From Batkoa obscura (taxonomy: Eukaryota > Entomophthoromycota > Entomophthoromycetes > Entomophthorales > Batkoaceae), in assembly GCA_030770535.1 (NCBI GenBank), contig JASVEC010000002.1, forward strand, positions 1,426,001 to 1,490,000: a stretch of DNA of 64,000 nt, read 5' to 3'. Each line of letters opens with the position of its first letter. The first letter of the stretch is position 1. Below, piece after piece: positions 24,228 to 35,556 of the stretch. A program made the position numbers and the translations under genes. Below the pieces are notes generated by a model that searched no databases, had not been told where the DNA came from, and saw only the letters and a program-made list of their open reading frames with translations.

Positions 24228-24312
24228 TATTATTGTAGGTCTGTGGTAAAGATTTCCAAACTTGATCTGAGATATAGTCACTTGAGTTCTTTTCAAAGGA
24301 GTGGCAATACAT
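24175..24312 (-). CDS. uORF resembling fungal arginine attenuator peptide
   Basis: An ATG at 24312 opens a 45-codon ORF in another frame that ends with TAG at 24175-24177, overlapping the first 53 nt of CPA1. Residues 11-20 read SDYISDQVWK. In known fungal CPA1/arg-2 leader peptides the conserved core is QDYISDHIWK (yeast), in which Asp, Tyr and Trp matter for arginine-dependent ribosome stalling. Placement directly before CPA1 and the match make this a strong homologue. It is odd in two ways. Known attenuator peptides stop four to six residues after the Trp and before the main ATG, whereas this one continues 26 residues past the core Trp and across the main start. CPA1 should therefore be reached only by leaky scanning. 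Confidence 0.82.
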   Translation of the reverse strand: MYCHSFEKNSSDYISDQVWKSLPQTYNNNVNQIRFSSLKIQSFII

Positions 24313-24372
24313 GAACTATCTAGTTCAATTAAGTTGTTTTTTTTAAAACTATTATAATAGCAATCTTGAGGG

Positions 24373-24380
24373 CTTATATA
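24373..24380 (-). promoter_or_regulatory. TATA box of CPA1
   Basis: TATATAAG on the minus strand about 60 bp before the uORF start. The leader is therefore short and would contain the uORF ATG as its first start codon. Confidence 0.55.
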
Positions 24381-25956
24381 CTTTTATTTTTATTACTCAT
24401 TTTTTTAATAATTTTATTCTTTTCTCTTATGGATGAATATTCATGCTATCTTTAATAGTTTAAGGTTTGGGCAGGAGTTTATCGTAGTAAGAGTAACAAA
24501 CATTATTTATGCAGACTTAAAATGAGCTAAAGTTTGACCAAACTGTAAAAAAGAATTCTTAATCTTAGCCAGAATAATTGCCCAAAAGATTAAAATCAAG
24601 GGTTAATTTAATTTTAATTTCATACTTAACATGATTTTAGATGACTCATATTGAATATTAAAATAAAATAAGGTTAACTATTTTATAAAACTTATTGTTG
24701 TGTTGTATTCAAATTAATACAAGTAATTATTAAGGATTTGCATTTAAGTGTAGTATTATTATTTATTATTCGGTGTTTTAGTCTTTATTACAATACTAAA
24801 AATGCTTATTTTTCATTACGTTATTTCTCTAATTACTTTGAATATGTCATATTGCCAAGCTTCTATTCTATATTTTTAAGTGGTAAAAAAGCTAATTAAA
24901 TTTTCTTATTAAAGGTGGAAAGTTACTTTTACAACAATAATTAAAATAAGTTGAAACTTAGATACTTTCTATTTATTATCTGTAATGGATCGAGACCTCG
25001 ATATTTAAGAAAACATACTGTTTTATAGAGCATACTCTTATAATACAAATATAATATTGAAAATAGTATCCACATTTGAATAACAGTCAATGCTTTAGAA
25101 TATTAACTAATCTCATCAGCATAACTATATTTTTTAAAATATGATTTTACTTTTTACCATGGAATTTTAATATTTTATATGAATTGGTCATATTGATGAA
25201 AGTTATCTTTTTAAAAAAGGGGAATGAATCTAAGAATCAAAACATTCCATAACATAGGCTAATGCTCCTATAAAAGCTATAAACATAATAAAGAATTGAT
25301 AACTAACATTTGAATAGTAAGTTTATTTAATAATGGTTTAGATAATAGTTTAATTTAAATTTACTATTACAATCTATTTTTATACAACCTCTTATATAGT
25401 TTCTTTTTACTAAAATCTTCAGAAGTTCCCAATTGCAATAGTAGCTATTATTTTTTATTGAGAAACTAAACTATTTTCACTATAAGTTTTTATATACAGC
25501 AATTCTACACCCTTACCACTGGCCTTACTAAAGAATATTAGCTAGCTAGAAAAAGATTAAATGGGGATGCGTTTTTTCGATTAAGAGTTTACTAAAATCT
25601 TTGCACTTAAATAGTGCTTAAATAGAAAAACAATGAAACCAAAAAAAACAGCCTCAAATGCACGTTTAAGCTTGTGAACAATTATCAAGAATTGGGCTAT
25701 AAAAAATAAAAAATGTTTTAATATTTTAATCAAATCAAATAAAAAAATACTTATTAATATAAATAAAGCTGAAAACCAGGGATATTTTGCACATATAATA
25801 GCTTATTATATAACTTATGAATATTTAATAAAGAACTAACTATTTTTTAGTTTGTTACTTTTTTTATTCCTAGTCAATTTAAAATAAAAATATTTGATGG
25901 TTATGTTAATTGTATATTTTGATACTCTGTTATGATAAGTTTATTTTTTAAGATAT

Positions 25957-26064
25957 TATACGGGGGTGTTTTTTTGACTTTATTATTTTTTCCCCCTTTT
26001 AAGCGCTATTTGAGTGGAAAAATTGTTAGTAAAATTGTTAAACCCAAAAATACATCCCCATATA
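25957..26064 (+). repeat. 105-bp MITE copy 1
   Basis: Forward orientation. Ends are GGGGGTGTTTTTTTG and ACATCCCCATAT; the core AAGCGCTATTTGAGTGG is intact. A small ORF through it is a by-product of the element. Confidence 0.85.
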
Positions 26065-26352
26065 TTATTGATTTAACTTTACTTATATTATATACTAAAT
26101 TTTATAAATTTTTGTACTGACGAGTTTTTAAAATTTTGATTGGTACAAAAATTCTAATAGTTTATCATTATAATAAGCTAATGTATGTGCAAGATAACTT
26201 TCTGTTTGGCTTTATTTATATTACTAAATGTTTTTTTATTAATAATTTAATTTTTATTTAATTTTAAAATATTTAAAATATAATTTTTACTTTTTATAAT
26301 TAATTATAAGCTCAAAACACACTATGAAATTTAAAAAAGGTTTTGAGCATTT

Positions 26353-26455
26353 TATATGGGGATATATTTTTTAACAATTTTATTAATAGTCTTTCCACTC
26401 AAATAGCGCTTGAAAAATGGAAAAAGTGATGAAGCCAAAAAAAATATTTACATCA
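26353..26455 (-). repeat. 105-bp MITE copy 2
   Basis: Reverse orientation; left end TATATGGGGATATATTTTT, core CTCAAATAGCGCTTG, right end decayed. Confidence 0.75.
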
Positions 26456-26941
26456 TATTAATTTTTTTGTCCAAAATAAATGGATAAAAAGTTTTCTATT
26501 ACTATTGTAACTCTATTTCAACCTAATTTGCAGTGGCTTTTATAAAAAAACATTCGTATATTCAATTTTTTTAAAGTATAGTCTTTATTTTATAAAGTTT
26601 TGATACAAAATTTATCCTTAAATATGCAGGTAGCTAAAGCACAAGCAAACAACAGGTTCTAAAAATTACCGCGAATTAGATTAAAATAGAGTTTACAGCA
26701 GCTGTAAAAAAACTCAATTCTTTTTATAAAACAGTAAGGTTATATTGAGTGTTCAATTTTTGTTATTTTTTAAAATAATTGATTAAAACTCAATAAAAGC
26801 AGTACAATAAAGTTTATAAAGCAGAATATAAAAAAAATGAATTTATTTAAAATTTATTTAAAATTAGATATTCTTGAATTAATTCTATTATACTCATCCT
26901 TCCTTATAAGTTTATATACTGACAAATAATATCAATTTAAA

Positions 26942-27958
26942 CTATCTTATAGGATTATATCCTAGTAATACACGAATTTGGTGATTGATAGTATCATTAA
27001 TAAATAAAGTAATCATTGGCGACATAATTTTATGGAGCATAACGAGGGAGATACAGATAGCATCAATGGTAGGTGAACGAACCTGAGACGTAGCCAATTC
27101 ATAAATAATGGTACATGTCATTGGTAAAAAACATAAAATAAATACAAGTGCATATAGCACACATTTAAAAGCTACTTTTCTAAGATGGGATTTTGGAGTT
27201 GGACGAACGGTAATTGTAGTTAATGGAGCAGTACTACCTTCTGTATTAGATTTACGTGCATGACCAGAAGGTAAATAAGTGGGTACAGGAGCTTCAATAA
27301 GCTGTCGAACAATGGTACAATATTTAGCTGTTATTGCCCAATAAAAATAAACACTAGCAATTACTGGAATGATTAAAATAGCTAAAGTAGCCCATAAATG
27401 TATGTGAGTTTGAGGAGCATCAGGTACATATCTTATATAACAATAAGCAAAAGAAGGCATAATTCTAAAATCACCACTTAATCCAATAACACATGCAAAT
27501 ATTATAGAGGGTAACCATAAACCATATTGAATTATTAACATCACTCGATCAGTAACATGAGTAGATTTAGAGCCTATAACTTTACGGAAGCGATAAAATC
27601 CTAAAAAGGTACCACACATAAGCCAAGTAAAACCACATATTAAAATCATACTGCCTTCCATTTGGCAAGTATAAAAATCCCATAACCTATAACCTGAGGC
27701 TAATTTTAAGGTGTACCATACTAAGACCCAACCAGCAAATACTATATCTACAAATACCATTTGTAAGGTCATTAAATTATCCGTTGTTTGTAAGGATTTT
27801 GTTCTTATAACTACTATCAAGATAATTAAACTAGGTATCATAGCTATTAAATTAAATAACATAAAACTGGTTGGCACCAGTAGCGCTTGCCATGTATATA
27901 ATTCGGGTAAATTTGAATCCATATAAGGTAACTCAACATATTCGGCAGGAATAGACAT
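26942..27958 (-). CDS. Rhodopsin-like 7TM receptor (family A GPCR-like) 1
   Basis: 338 residues, single exon, seven hydrophobic helices. The N terminus is short and outside. Helix 1 begins near residue 28 (VPTSFMLFNLIAMIPSLIIL), followed by the conserved QTTDNLMTLQMVFVD of helix 2. A Cys before helix 3 (YTCQMEG) and one in the second outer loop (MPSFAYCYIRY) form the expected disulphide. The third inner loop is Ser/Thr-rich (KSNTEGSTAPLTT) and suits phosphorylation. Helix 6 has FLP and helix 7 ends MITLFIND. A paralogue with the same signatures lies at 43666-44661 and a more distant one next door at 28263-29397. Ligand and G protein are unknown. The fold resembles rhodopsin/cAMP-receptor-like fungal receptors rather than Ste2 or Ste3. 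Confidence 0.8.
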   Translation of the reverse strand: MSIPAEYVELPYMDSNLPELYTWQALLVPTSFMLFNLIAMIPSLIILIVVIRTKSLQTTDNLMTLQMVFVDIVFAGWVLVWYTLKLASGYRLWDFYTCQMEGSMILICGFTWLMCGTFLGFYRFRKVIGSKSTHVTDRVMLIIQYGLWLPSIIFACVIGLSGDFRIMPSFAYCYIRYVPDAPQTHIHLWATLAILIIPVIASVYFYWAITAKYCTIVRQLIEAPVPTYLPSGHARKSNTEGSTAPLTTITVRPTPKSHLRKVAFKCVLYALVFILCFLPMTCTIIYELATSQVRSPTIDAICISLVMLHKIMSPMITLFINDTINHQIRVLLGYNPIR

Positions 27959-28262
27959 TTATTTTTTCCTAGATATTAGTAATTGTTGAAGGAAGTTGCT
28001 ATAGTTTATTTTAAAATAATCAAGTTGTAGAAATAAAGAAATTCAAATAAATTAGTAAAACTTATTTTATTAATTTAGGATTTTAGGTTTGATTCATCAT
28101 GTTGATCTTTTTTAAATAAATTTAATAAATTGGGCTATGTTCAACTGAAAGTTAACAACTTGAGATTGGCTCAAGTTCAAAGCTTAGATTTTAATCTTTT
28201 GTTTAGTATAATTATAAAAAATTATTAAATGAAGGAGAATTCAACTTTATTTATTAAAATAT

Positions 28263-29397
28263 TTAATAACTTCCTTCAATAAGGCAAGTAGTTTCATTAT
28301 TATTATTATTATTGGGTAAATAAGAATCAGATTTAGGCCTTAATTGAGATGGTGGTGTGTTTTTAATTTCTACCCATTTGAGCCTTGGTGAGCTTGGTAG
28401 CATTGTTAATTGTACATTGGAATGAACAACTTCAGGTAGATTAAACAAAGTTAATAAATATGAGTTAAAAGTGGGATGAAAGAATAGTAATACAATTGGA
28501 TTTAATAAACCAGCTAGATTTAATAAAATTATATTAACTGAATCTAAGAAATAACTTAATTTAAAATCATTATTAAATGAAAATATTAAGATTATTATTT
28601 CTAATATATAAAATAAATAATAACCGGCCATTAGTAGAAAACTTTGATTAATAGCTATAGATTGATTTTTTAAATTTGATTGAAATGAGTCATTAAAAAA
28701 ATTATCTGAAAATAATATAGCATTCTTTTTAATTTCTTCTCGTCGATTTTTTAATAAAATTATTAAGCCAATATAATAAACAAAGATTATACAAACACTA
28801 CCTAAGTAACATAAAATTGAATTAATTATAATATATTCATTATTATTATTATAATTTACCTAATAATATAATTAAAGTGATTATTGAATTGATATTATAT
28901 TTTGGACTATTTCTATTAATATGACAATATACATTAGATGGCATTAATACAAATTCATTATTAATTAATTGAATCATAGATTCAATAAACGAAAAGATTG
29001 ACAAAGCAACAAATATCGAACTAAATATAAAACTTTTAATAGGTGTTTGATTACGGATCATTCGAGTGATATTGAAATATTTTGAAATAGCTAATAATAT
29101 AGTTGCACTTAATGTAATGTATAAATTGCAATGAAATATAAAACCTGACAAGCGACATAACAGATGACTTATCTTGGACAAACTAATAATGGAATACAAT
29201 TGATTAAACAATATTAATAATGAGTTGAAACTTTGAAAGATGGCTATAACTGCGTAAAAAATGATATTTAAGTTTTTAAAATTATTTTGCTGATAAAATA
29301 TCTTAATCAGTATTCCATTTAACAATACTACGCCTACACTTATAATCATGGATAATATTTGTATAAATGGATAAAGTGGGTTATCTTCATGCTTCAT
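28263..29397 (-). CDS. Divergent 7TM receptor-like protein
   Basis: 358 residues from two exons; the intron at 28802-28859 keeps frame. Seven hydrophobic segments are visible, beginning IQILSMIISVGVVLLNGILI. The MPSxxYC loop motif of the neighbouring receptor recurs as MPSNVYCHI with a Cys before helix 3 (HLLCRLSG). Helix 7 carries NPIVLLFF, closer to the family A NPxxY than in the two other receptors. The C-terminal tail is hydrophilic with an Asn run. It is head-to-tail with receptor 1, 304 bp away, consistent with an old tandem duplication. Residue identity to the others is low, so ligand class may differ. Confidence 0.7.
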
Positions 29398-30632
29398 TCT
29401 TGGATTTATAGTTAAAATAAGATAAAGGCTGATTTTTTTGTTTTTGTTTTTACTTTGACTTCCATCACTTTAATTTCCGGTATCAAGTTTTTATTTAATT
29501 CATTTGATTAGTTTATATTTTTTTCTAAAAAATAAGAGTAATTTAAAACCTAGTAATTACAATAGTATTCTATAACTTAATGAAAGTGTTCAAATCTAAA
29601 TTATGTTATTATTTAAACTCTTATAAAATACTTAGATTACTTAAATGTTAAATATTAATTTTATGTAGTTGTAATATTCGAATGAAATCATTGATCTTTT
29701 TATAACATACTTCGAACTTGGATTTTTTTCTATATTTTCATTAGAAATATAATACTTTGAATAAGAAAGATATATTATTAAAGTGTTTATATTCATGAAA
29801 AACCCGAAAGGTGAACATTTAAAATGTCAAATAAAAAATTTCTCTTTTTTACTTTAATTTCCTATTGTTTTTTTGATAAAATATATGAAGAAAAGGGGGC
29901 TAATAAAAATTTTAAGCTAAATCAGATATCAATATTTCTATACTGTATTTTTTATTCCTTTGTTATCTTCCTTTATCTCGTACATCATAACACTTTAAAG
30001 ATTCTTATTATTTAACATTCTCTAATAAAATTATAGGCTTAATTGTTCATATAATTATTATGAGGTATTTCTATATAGGGGTGTTTTTTTGGTTTCACCA
30101 CTTTTTCCATTTTTTTAAATGTTATTTAAATGGAAAAGTTGCTAGTAAAATTCTTAAACAAAAAAAATACATCCTGGTATATTTACTACTTTAGAAGCTG
30201 ACTTGAGATATTTGATAAATAATGGACTTATTTCTCCTGCTAATATGCACCAGTTATTAGACCAAAAAATATAGGATATTTTAAAATAAATAGCAATTTA
30301 ATTATATGGGTTTGCTATTAAATGGTTTAATCCTTATGTCAATTTTAAGCGAAGGGTAAACTTATAATAATAAAGATTAAGAGAGAGGTTAGCTTATGAA
30401 TGACTAAGTTATAAGTATCAGGGTTGTTGTTGAATTTAATTCGAGTATATGATATTGGTCTATATCTTATTATACTTAATAGTTAACTTTATAAATGATA
30501 AAATTAAAGTATTCAACTGTTAAGTAGATATTATAGTAATCTTGATCGTTATTTATTTACAAAAAATTAATTGATAACTGATAACTGACAAATGATAAAT
30601 CAGAACAGTATCAATTTAATTAGATTTTAAAC
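29398..30632. other. Intergenic with one MITE copy
   Basis: 1.2 kb of AT-rich DNA between receptor 2 and the MFS gene, containing one dispersed-element copy at about 30.1 kb. A 63-codon ORF at 29824 has no coding character. Confidence 0.6.
30072..30181 (+). repeat. 105-bp MITE copy 3
   Basis: Forward orientation; the core has decayed to AAATGTTATTTAAATGG and the right end reads ACATCCTGGTAT, so this is an older copy. Confidence 0.75.
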
Positions 30633-31976
30633 TTATACTCGTGCGAGTAATTTTCTATTGACCGTAAGCTTAAGAACAAAGAAAAGACATGATCCCAATA
30701 TAGCAGAGGTAGCTGCATACATAATAACAGGAACATAATTAGGCTTAGCTGGATTAGAGGTCGAAGCAGCTAATATTGCCGATGCAATAGGAGTGCCAAC
30801 TAAATTAGGAATACCGGAGCCAAAATAAAGTAAACCGTTGGTACTTGCAATACCTTCTACACCAAACAATTGAACTGTGACTACGGGTAGCATTGAGATA
30901 TAACCTCCAGCCGCCATCCCATATAGTATATTGAAAGCTAATAGCACGCCGAAAGTAAATGAGAATGTCCATATAAAATAGCAGAAGAGAGAGGCAAGCC
31001 CAATACAAATAAAAAGAATATTAATTCTACCAAAACGATCACCTAAGCTCCCTAATGCAACCCTTCCAATGGCGGACCCTCCATTCAATAATCCAATTAA
31101 GATAGATCCTTGGCTTTCAGTAAGGCCGATGGATTGAGCATATTTACCCATAAGTAAAAACGGAACAAGATAACCAAAAGAGCATAAGAAACCTCCAAAG
31201 AATAAAGCAAGAAATCTACGATCTTTAAATCTAGTAAAATCTAACCAAGAACCTCCGTTCTTAGCCTTTACTCTTTCTTTTATGAAAAAAGAAGTAATAA
31301 GTAATATAACAAAAGCAATAATAGCTAATACTCTTAATGCCCATCTAAAATCCAAATTGTTCAAAACAGTTTGGGTCACTGGACTCAATACCAAACCACC
31401 AATCCCAGAACCAGCTACAGCAACACCTGTAGCTAAACCAATGTACTTTTTAAACCATTGGGCAGGTGCACTTACAGCTGGTACAAATGCAATAGCACCA
31501 CCAATACCCACTAAAACACCCTGAGTTAAAAATAGATGCCAAACTTCAGTACTAAAAGAAGCTAATAGTAGACCAATAACGTAAATAGCTGAGCCAAGCA
31601 GGATAGAATTACGATACCCTAATTTATCAGCTAGTTTTCCTGTAAACACAGCCAATAATGTTTGAAGTGAAGTACTTATGGTACCAATAAAACTTAACGT
31701 AGATAAAGGTACTTTATTTTTAAATAAGTTATCAGCATAATATTGAACAAACACACCAGAACTAAGAGTTATTCCCATAATAATAAATAAATTGAAAAAA
31801 CTTGCTATTACTACTATCCAACCTTGGATACTATCAACATTTTGATCTTCCTCTATATTTTCATCTGTTGTAGGATCGCTTGTTTCTTTAAATGTTGTAA
31901 CAGAATCAAAAGACAAATTTGCGGTTGTCTTGTCTTGTATACCAGACATTGGTATATTTATCGTACTATTACTCAT
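30633..31976 (-). CDS. MFS transporter, monocarboxylate-porter type
   Basis: 447 residues, single exon, with about twelve membrane helices. A soluble N terminus of about 50 residues precedes GWIVVIASFFNLFIIMGITL. The MFS loop motif is GKLADKLGYRNSILLGS between helices 2 and 3, echoed by GSLGDRFGRINILF between helices 8 and 9. The arrangement and the early helix-1 motif fit the fungal Mch/monocarboxylate transporter family in the plasma or an inner membrane. The substrate cannot be told; in this family members are often not true monocarboxylate carriers. A TATATAAA lies about 52 bp upstream (32028-32035, minus strand). Confidence 0.88.
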   Translation of the reverse strand: MSNSTINIPMSGIQDKTTANLSFDSVTTFKETSDPTTDENIEEDQNVDSIQGWIVVIASFFNLFIIMGITLSSGVFVQYYADNLFKNKVPLSTLSFIGTISTSLQTLLAVFTGKLADKLGYRNSILLGSAIYVIGLLLASFSTEVWHLFLTQGVLVGIGGAIAFVPAVSAPAQWFKKYIGLATGVAVAGSGIGGLVLSPVTQTVLNNLDFRWALRVLAIIAFVILLITSFFIKERVKAKNGGSWLDFTRFKDRRFLALFFGGFLCSFGYLVPFLLMGKYAQSIGLTESQGSILIGLLNGGSAIGRVALGSLGDRFGRINILFICIGLASLFCYFIWTFSFTFGVLLAFNILYGMAAGGYISMLPVVTVQLFGVEGIASTNGLLYFGSGIPNLVGTPIASAILAASTSNPAKPNYVPVIMYAATSAILGSCLFFVLKLTVNRKLLARV

Positions 31977-32616
31977 TACAGTATTTAATTTTTATATATT
32001 TAATTGATTCATGCTTCTTATTTCAAGTTTATATACTCTATTTAAATTTTGATTGATTAAAGTCAGTTATAATTCGGGTTTGGTAGTCTTGAATAAGATG
32101 CTTGCTTAAATTTGAGCTAGAAAATTGAATGGGATTTTTTTTACATTGACTTTTACCGAATCTCGAGAATAACAGTTTAATAATAAAGAAATTCAAAAAG
32201 CCCCGCACTATAAAATATGTAAGGATGTAAAAATAATCCTTTTTCCGATATGATTAGAAATCGGTTTAAGGTTTTGATAGAAGAAACTGCAATTATGAGT
32301 GTAATACGATAATCGTAGGAGAAATTTAATAACATGCGCTAATTTAAACCCAAGGTTCAACTTTTTCCCGATTTTATTTATTGCAAAAGTGCAAAAATAA
32401 ATACTAATAGTATAAAAACCAAGGGGTATTTTTTCTATTTAAGAAATCCATTATAGCATTTGCTAAATACCAAACTAGAATATAAAAAACAACTAAATGG
32501 GGAGACATTCTCTGGTTATCTTTTACTTCATTCTAAATTAGTCAGTTAAATTTTACACTTAGATCAAAATAAAACAATAAATATTTACAGTTTTAACCCA
32601 GTTTTCAAATTCTTCC

Positions 32617-32724
32617 ATATAGGGATGTATTTTTGTGCTTAAGAACTTTACTAATAAATTTTCCACTCAAATAGCGCTTAAAAAATGGAAAAAATAATGA
32701 AATCAAAAAAAACACTCCCATATA
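32617..32724 (-). repeat. 105-bp MITE copy 4
   Basis: Reverse orientation, nearly full: ATAGGGATGTATTTTTGTG at the left, CTCAAATAGCGCTT core, ACACTCCCATAT at the right. Confidence 0.85.
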
Positions 32725-33369
32725 CTAAACATTATTTTGAAATATTGTTAACAATTGTTATCAAAAAAATAAACACTTTAAACTATATGTTCCAACTTCT
32801 CCTCTTTTACGCTTATGAACAAAAAGTATAAAATGACTTTGGTTATTTATTAAAATTTGAGTTTATTTTTACAAAACTGTTGAACTTTAAATAACTGATA
32901 ATATTTAAATAGGTTTCAATTGTAATCATTAATTTATAATATTATACTTATCTCTGCATATTACTATCCTGCATTAATTAAAACATATCATAAAAAGTAT
33001 GAATATCTCCAGTTTACAACTTTATCCACTTTTATTAAAAATTGGGAATTTTATCACTCAAAATCTTGAGTAAAAACTACTTCAACTCATGGCAAATATT
33101 CAAGTCTTTACTTTATTTCTATGTTTGGAAATTTCTTAGATTTTAATACTGAAAATGAACAAATAAAATTAGAGGAGACATGTATATATTTTAATGTCAA
33201 ACGTAACGGAGTTAAAAAAAAAAGTATTTATTAATCATTTACCTTTTTAAATGACAATGTAAAAGGGAGTCTTAATTTTAGTATTAACAGGTATAGTGCA
33301 GTATTTGTTCTAACAGGTTTATCCGCTTAGATATTAATGATGTTAACTATTGTTTATAATTTTTTATAG

Positions 33370-33870
33370 AAAATCTTGAAAGAGCCGAAGGCTCCCCCAA
33401 ATGCTTTATTGTTGGGAAAAAATTATAATTGGCTAATGGCTGGTATGATGCAAAGGAAAGAGAAATGCGGGATCAAATGTGAAAAGGATTATGCAAAAGG
33501 CGGAAAGTGCTCTAGCTCAACTTTGCCCGCTTTGGAATTGAGTAGATTTAATTGAAGAGTGGGCAACTCTTGTTTATACAGTGTTGCGCAAAAATGGAAG
33601 GTAATAGAGGGAGAAGCTAGCGAAACAGCTTTGATATTTAAAGAGGATGAGTCATAGATTGGATAAATGGCCCATAAACCTACTAAAATAGTAAAAAGTT
33701 GAAGAAGGGCCTAAAAGGGGGAAGTGTAACAAGAAGTTAGTTAAATCTGATTCCAATGTGTCGAAGTGAAAGGGAAGTAAGTTAATAAAGGTAATCGTAT
33801 AAGTTCATCGCAGAAAAGACGTTCCTTTCTGGAATTGAGAACAGAGTGGGACAGTTAAGGTCTAGTTTTA
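33370..33870. other. GC-richer island, possible element relic
   Basis: About 500 bp visibly richer in G and C than the DNA around it, starting with the perfect little hairpin GAGCCGAAGGCTC near 33382. No intact ORF spans it, and no motif lets me name a family. It reads like a decayed insertion of foreign or mobile origin, but an uncharacterised RNA gene is an alternative. Confidence 0.35.
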
Positions 33871-34167
33871 AATGCATCAAGGCCAAACCTCCATAAATGA
33901 GAGTGAAGCTTGGGACTTTATTTTTTACAATTATTTTCAAATTTCCATCATAACAAAAAAAAATTTAGTTATACTTGATGCAAAGGTCGTATTGAAAGGT
34001 CTAAAATATTATAAATATATATTATGGGCTCAAGTAGCTGACAAACAGTTGAGAATATAGTATTATTCAATAATAGATATTATTATTTGGTTGTAAGTTT
34101 GCTGTAATCCAGTTTACTTAAAAATAAATTATCGATTTTCGTAAACTTCTTTAATATTCAAAATTTA

Positions 34168-34271
34168 TATATAGGGATGTTTTTTTGTATTTAAGAATTT
34201 TACTAACAGTTTTCCCACACAAATAGCGCCTAAAAGATGGAAAAGTAATGAACCCAAAAACATTCCCATGT
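34168..34271 (-). repeat. 105-bp MITE copy 5
   Basis: Reverse orientation; ATAGGGATGTTTTTTTG left end, CACAAATAGCGCCTA core, CATTCCCATG right end. Confidence 0.8.
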
Positions 34272-35448
34272 TAAAATTTACAAAAGTGTTGTCAAAACTA
34301 CTAAACTGTTTATTTTTTAGAAAATCAGTTTTAATATTTCACTAAAAAAACAAATAAAAAACAAAACTATAAAAGCTTTGTTGTTGTTACTATATATATT
34401 ATACAGATTAGCGACTTATCAAAGTTTTAACTAATCTAACATCGGAGCGTTTTCCAACTTGTTACATAGCACTCTACTCATATTAGATGAAGTAGAAGCA
34501 ACCAATAACGAAGGAGTGATGAGTTTATGTTTTATACTTATATTTGTACATGTCAATTTAAAGTCACTAATTTTGATTATTTTGAAGCTTAGAAAAAGAG
34601 ATAAAAAAGAGATAAATGACTGGTATTTAGCATCACAGTGATTTTAATTTGTTTTATGAATCTGCATTTGATTCAGCCATACTCTTCACCATCTAAGTCA
34701 ATACTGCTTAAGTAAAGTTTAGTGAACATTTTTTTGTAACCAAAGGTTGAAATAAACAGTTTGAATATTTGATAATAAAGATATTGAATTCAATGAACTT
34801 TTTGAAAACTTGTGAACGTGTATTGCTTTTAATACTGATAACCTCAAACATTTATCTTCAGTTGAGTAATAGTAATAGGATAAACTAGTTGTATTACTAC
34901 ATTTAGTTGATTTAGTCTTATTATGATTAGCCTTATCAAACCTAAAATAAAACTTACAGCCTATGACTTTTATATTTTTAGCTGCTCTAAATCACCAATC
35001 TATTAAAAACTAACATTAAAGTCTCCATATATTTTCGATTTTAAAGATAAGGTAAATTATATATCGTTGTGAATATTAGAGACAATAGAAATCAGATTCT
35101 AAATTTGATGACTTTAATCTAGATTTAGTTTTGACAATGCCTGATCCATCCAAATCCTATCTATTTCTAACATATATATTGAGCGAATTTAATTTGTATA
35201 AATTTAGATAATAGAATTTTTAATAGATACTATCTTTAATAAACTCAAATTGATTAGCTTGTTCTATGTATTTTTCAAAAAGCATTGGCCCTGGTTCACA
35301 AGTAGTATGATCCAAAACTGGTTTTTTAACTTTGGTAGATCAAATTCTATAGCAATAGTGTTGTCATCATAATAAGCTCAGCCATCATTATTATACTCAT
35401 ACCAAACATTGCCACTATAACTATCCTTATATTTGACATGTTTATATC

Positions 35449-35556
35449 ATATGGGGATATATTTTTGTGTTTAAGAATTTTGCTAACAAATTTTCCGCTT
35501 AAATAGCACTTAAAAAATGGAAAAAATAATGATGTTAAAAAAGACACTCCCATATA
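35449..35556 (-). repeat. 105-bp MITE copy 6
   Basis: Reverse orientation, full length; ATATGGGGATATATTTTTG to CACTCCCATATAT, core CTTAAATAGCACTT. Confidence 0.85.

Larger units (their letters stand above)
24381..26941. other. Gene-free stretch with two MITE copies
   Basis: About 2.6 kb. The right 1 kb holds the first two copies of the dispersed 105-bp element; the remainder shows nothing recognisable. Confidence 0.6.

Noticed and set aside
24228-24296. N-terminal extension of CPA1
   Set aside because: The frame is open but has no ATG (it would need TTG). The ATG at 24227 opens a good presequence, and the upstream stretch is the attenuator-like uORF in another frame.
25932-26120. 62-codon ORF
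   Set aside because: It runs through MITE copy 1; the peptide is a translation of the element.
30805-31524. Overlapping ORFs on both strands within the MFS gene
   Set aside because: Out-of-frame shadows of a strong 12-helix transporter ORF.
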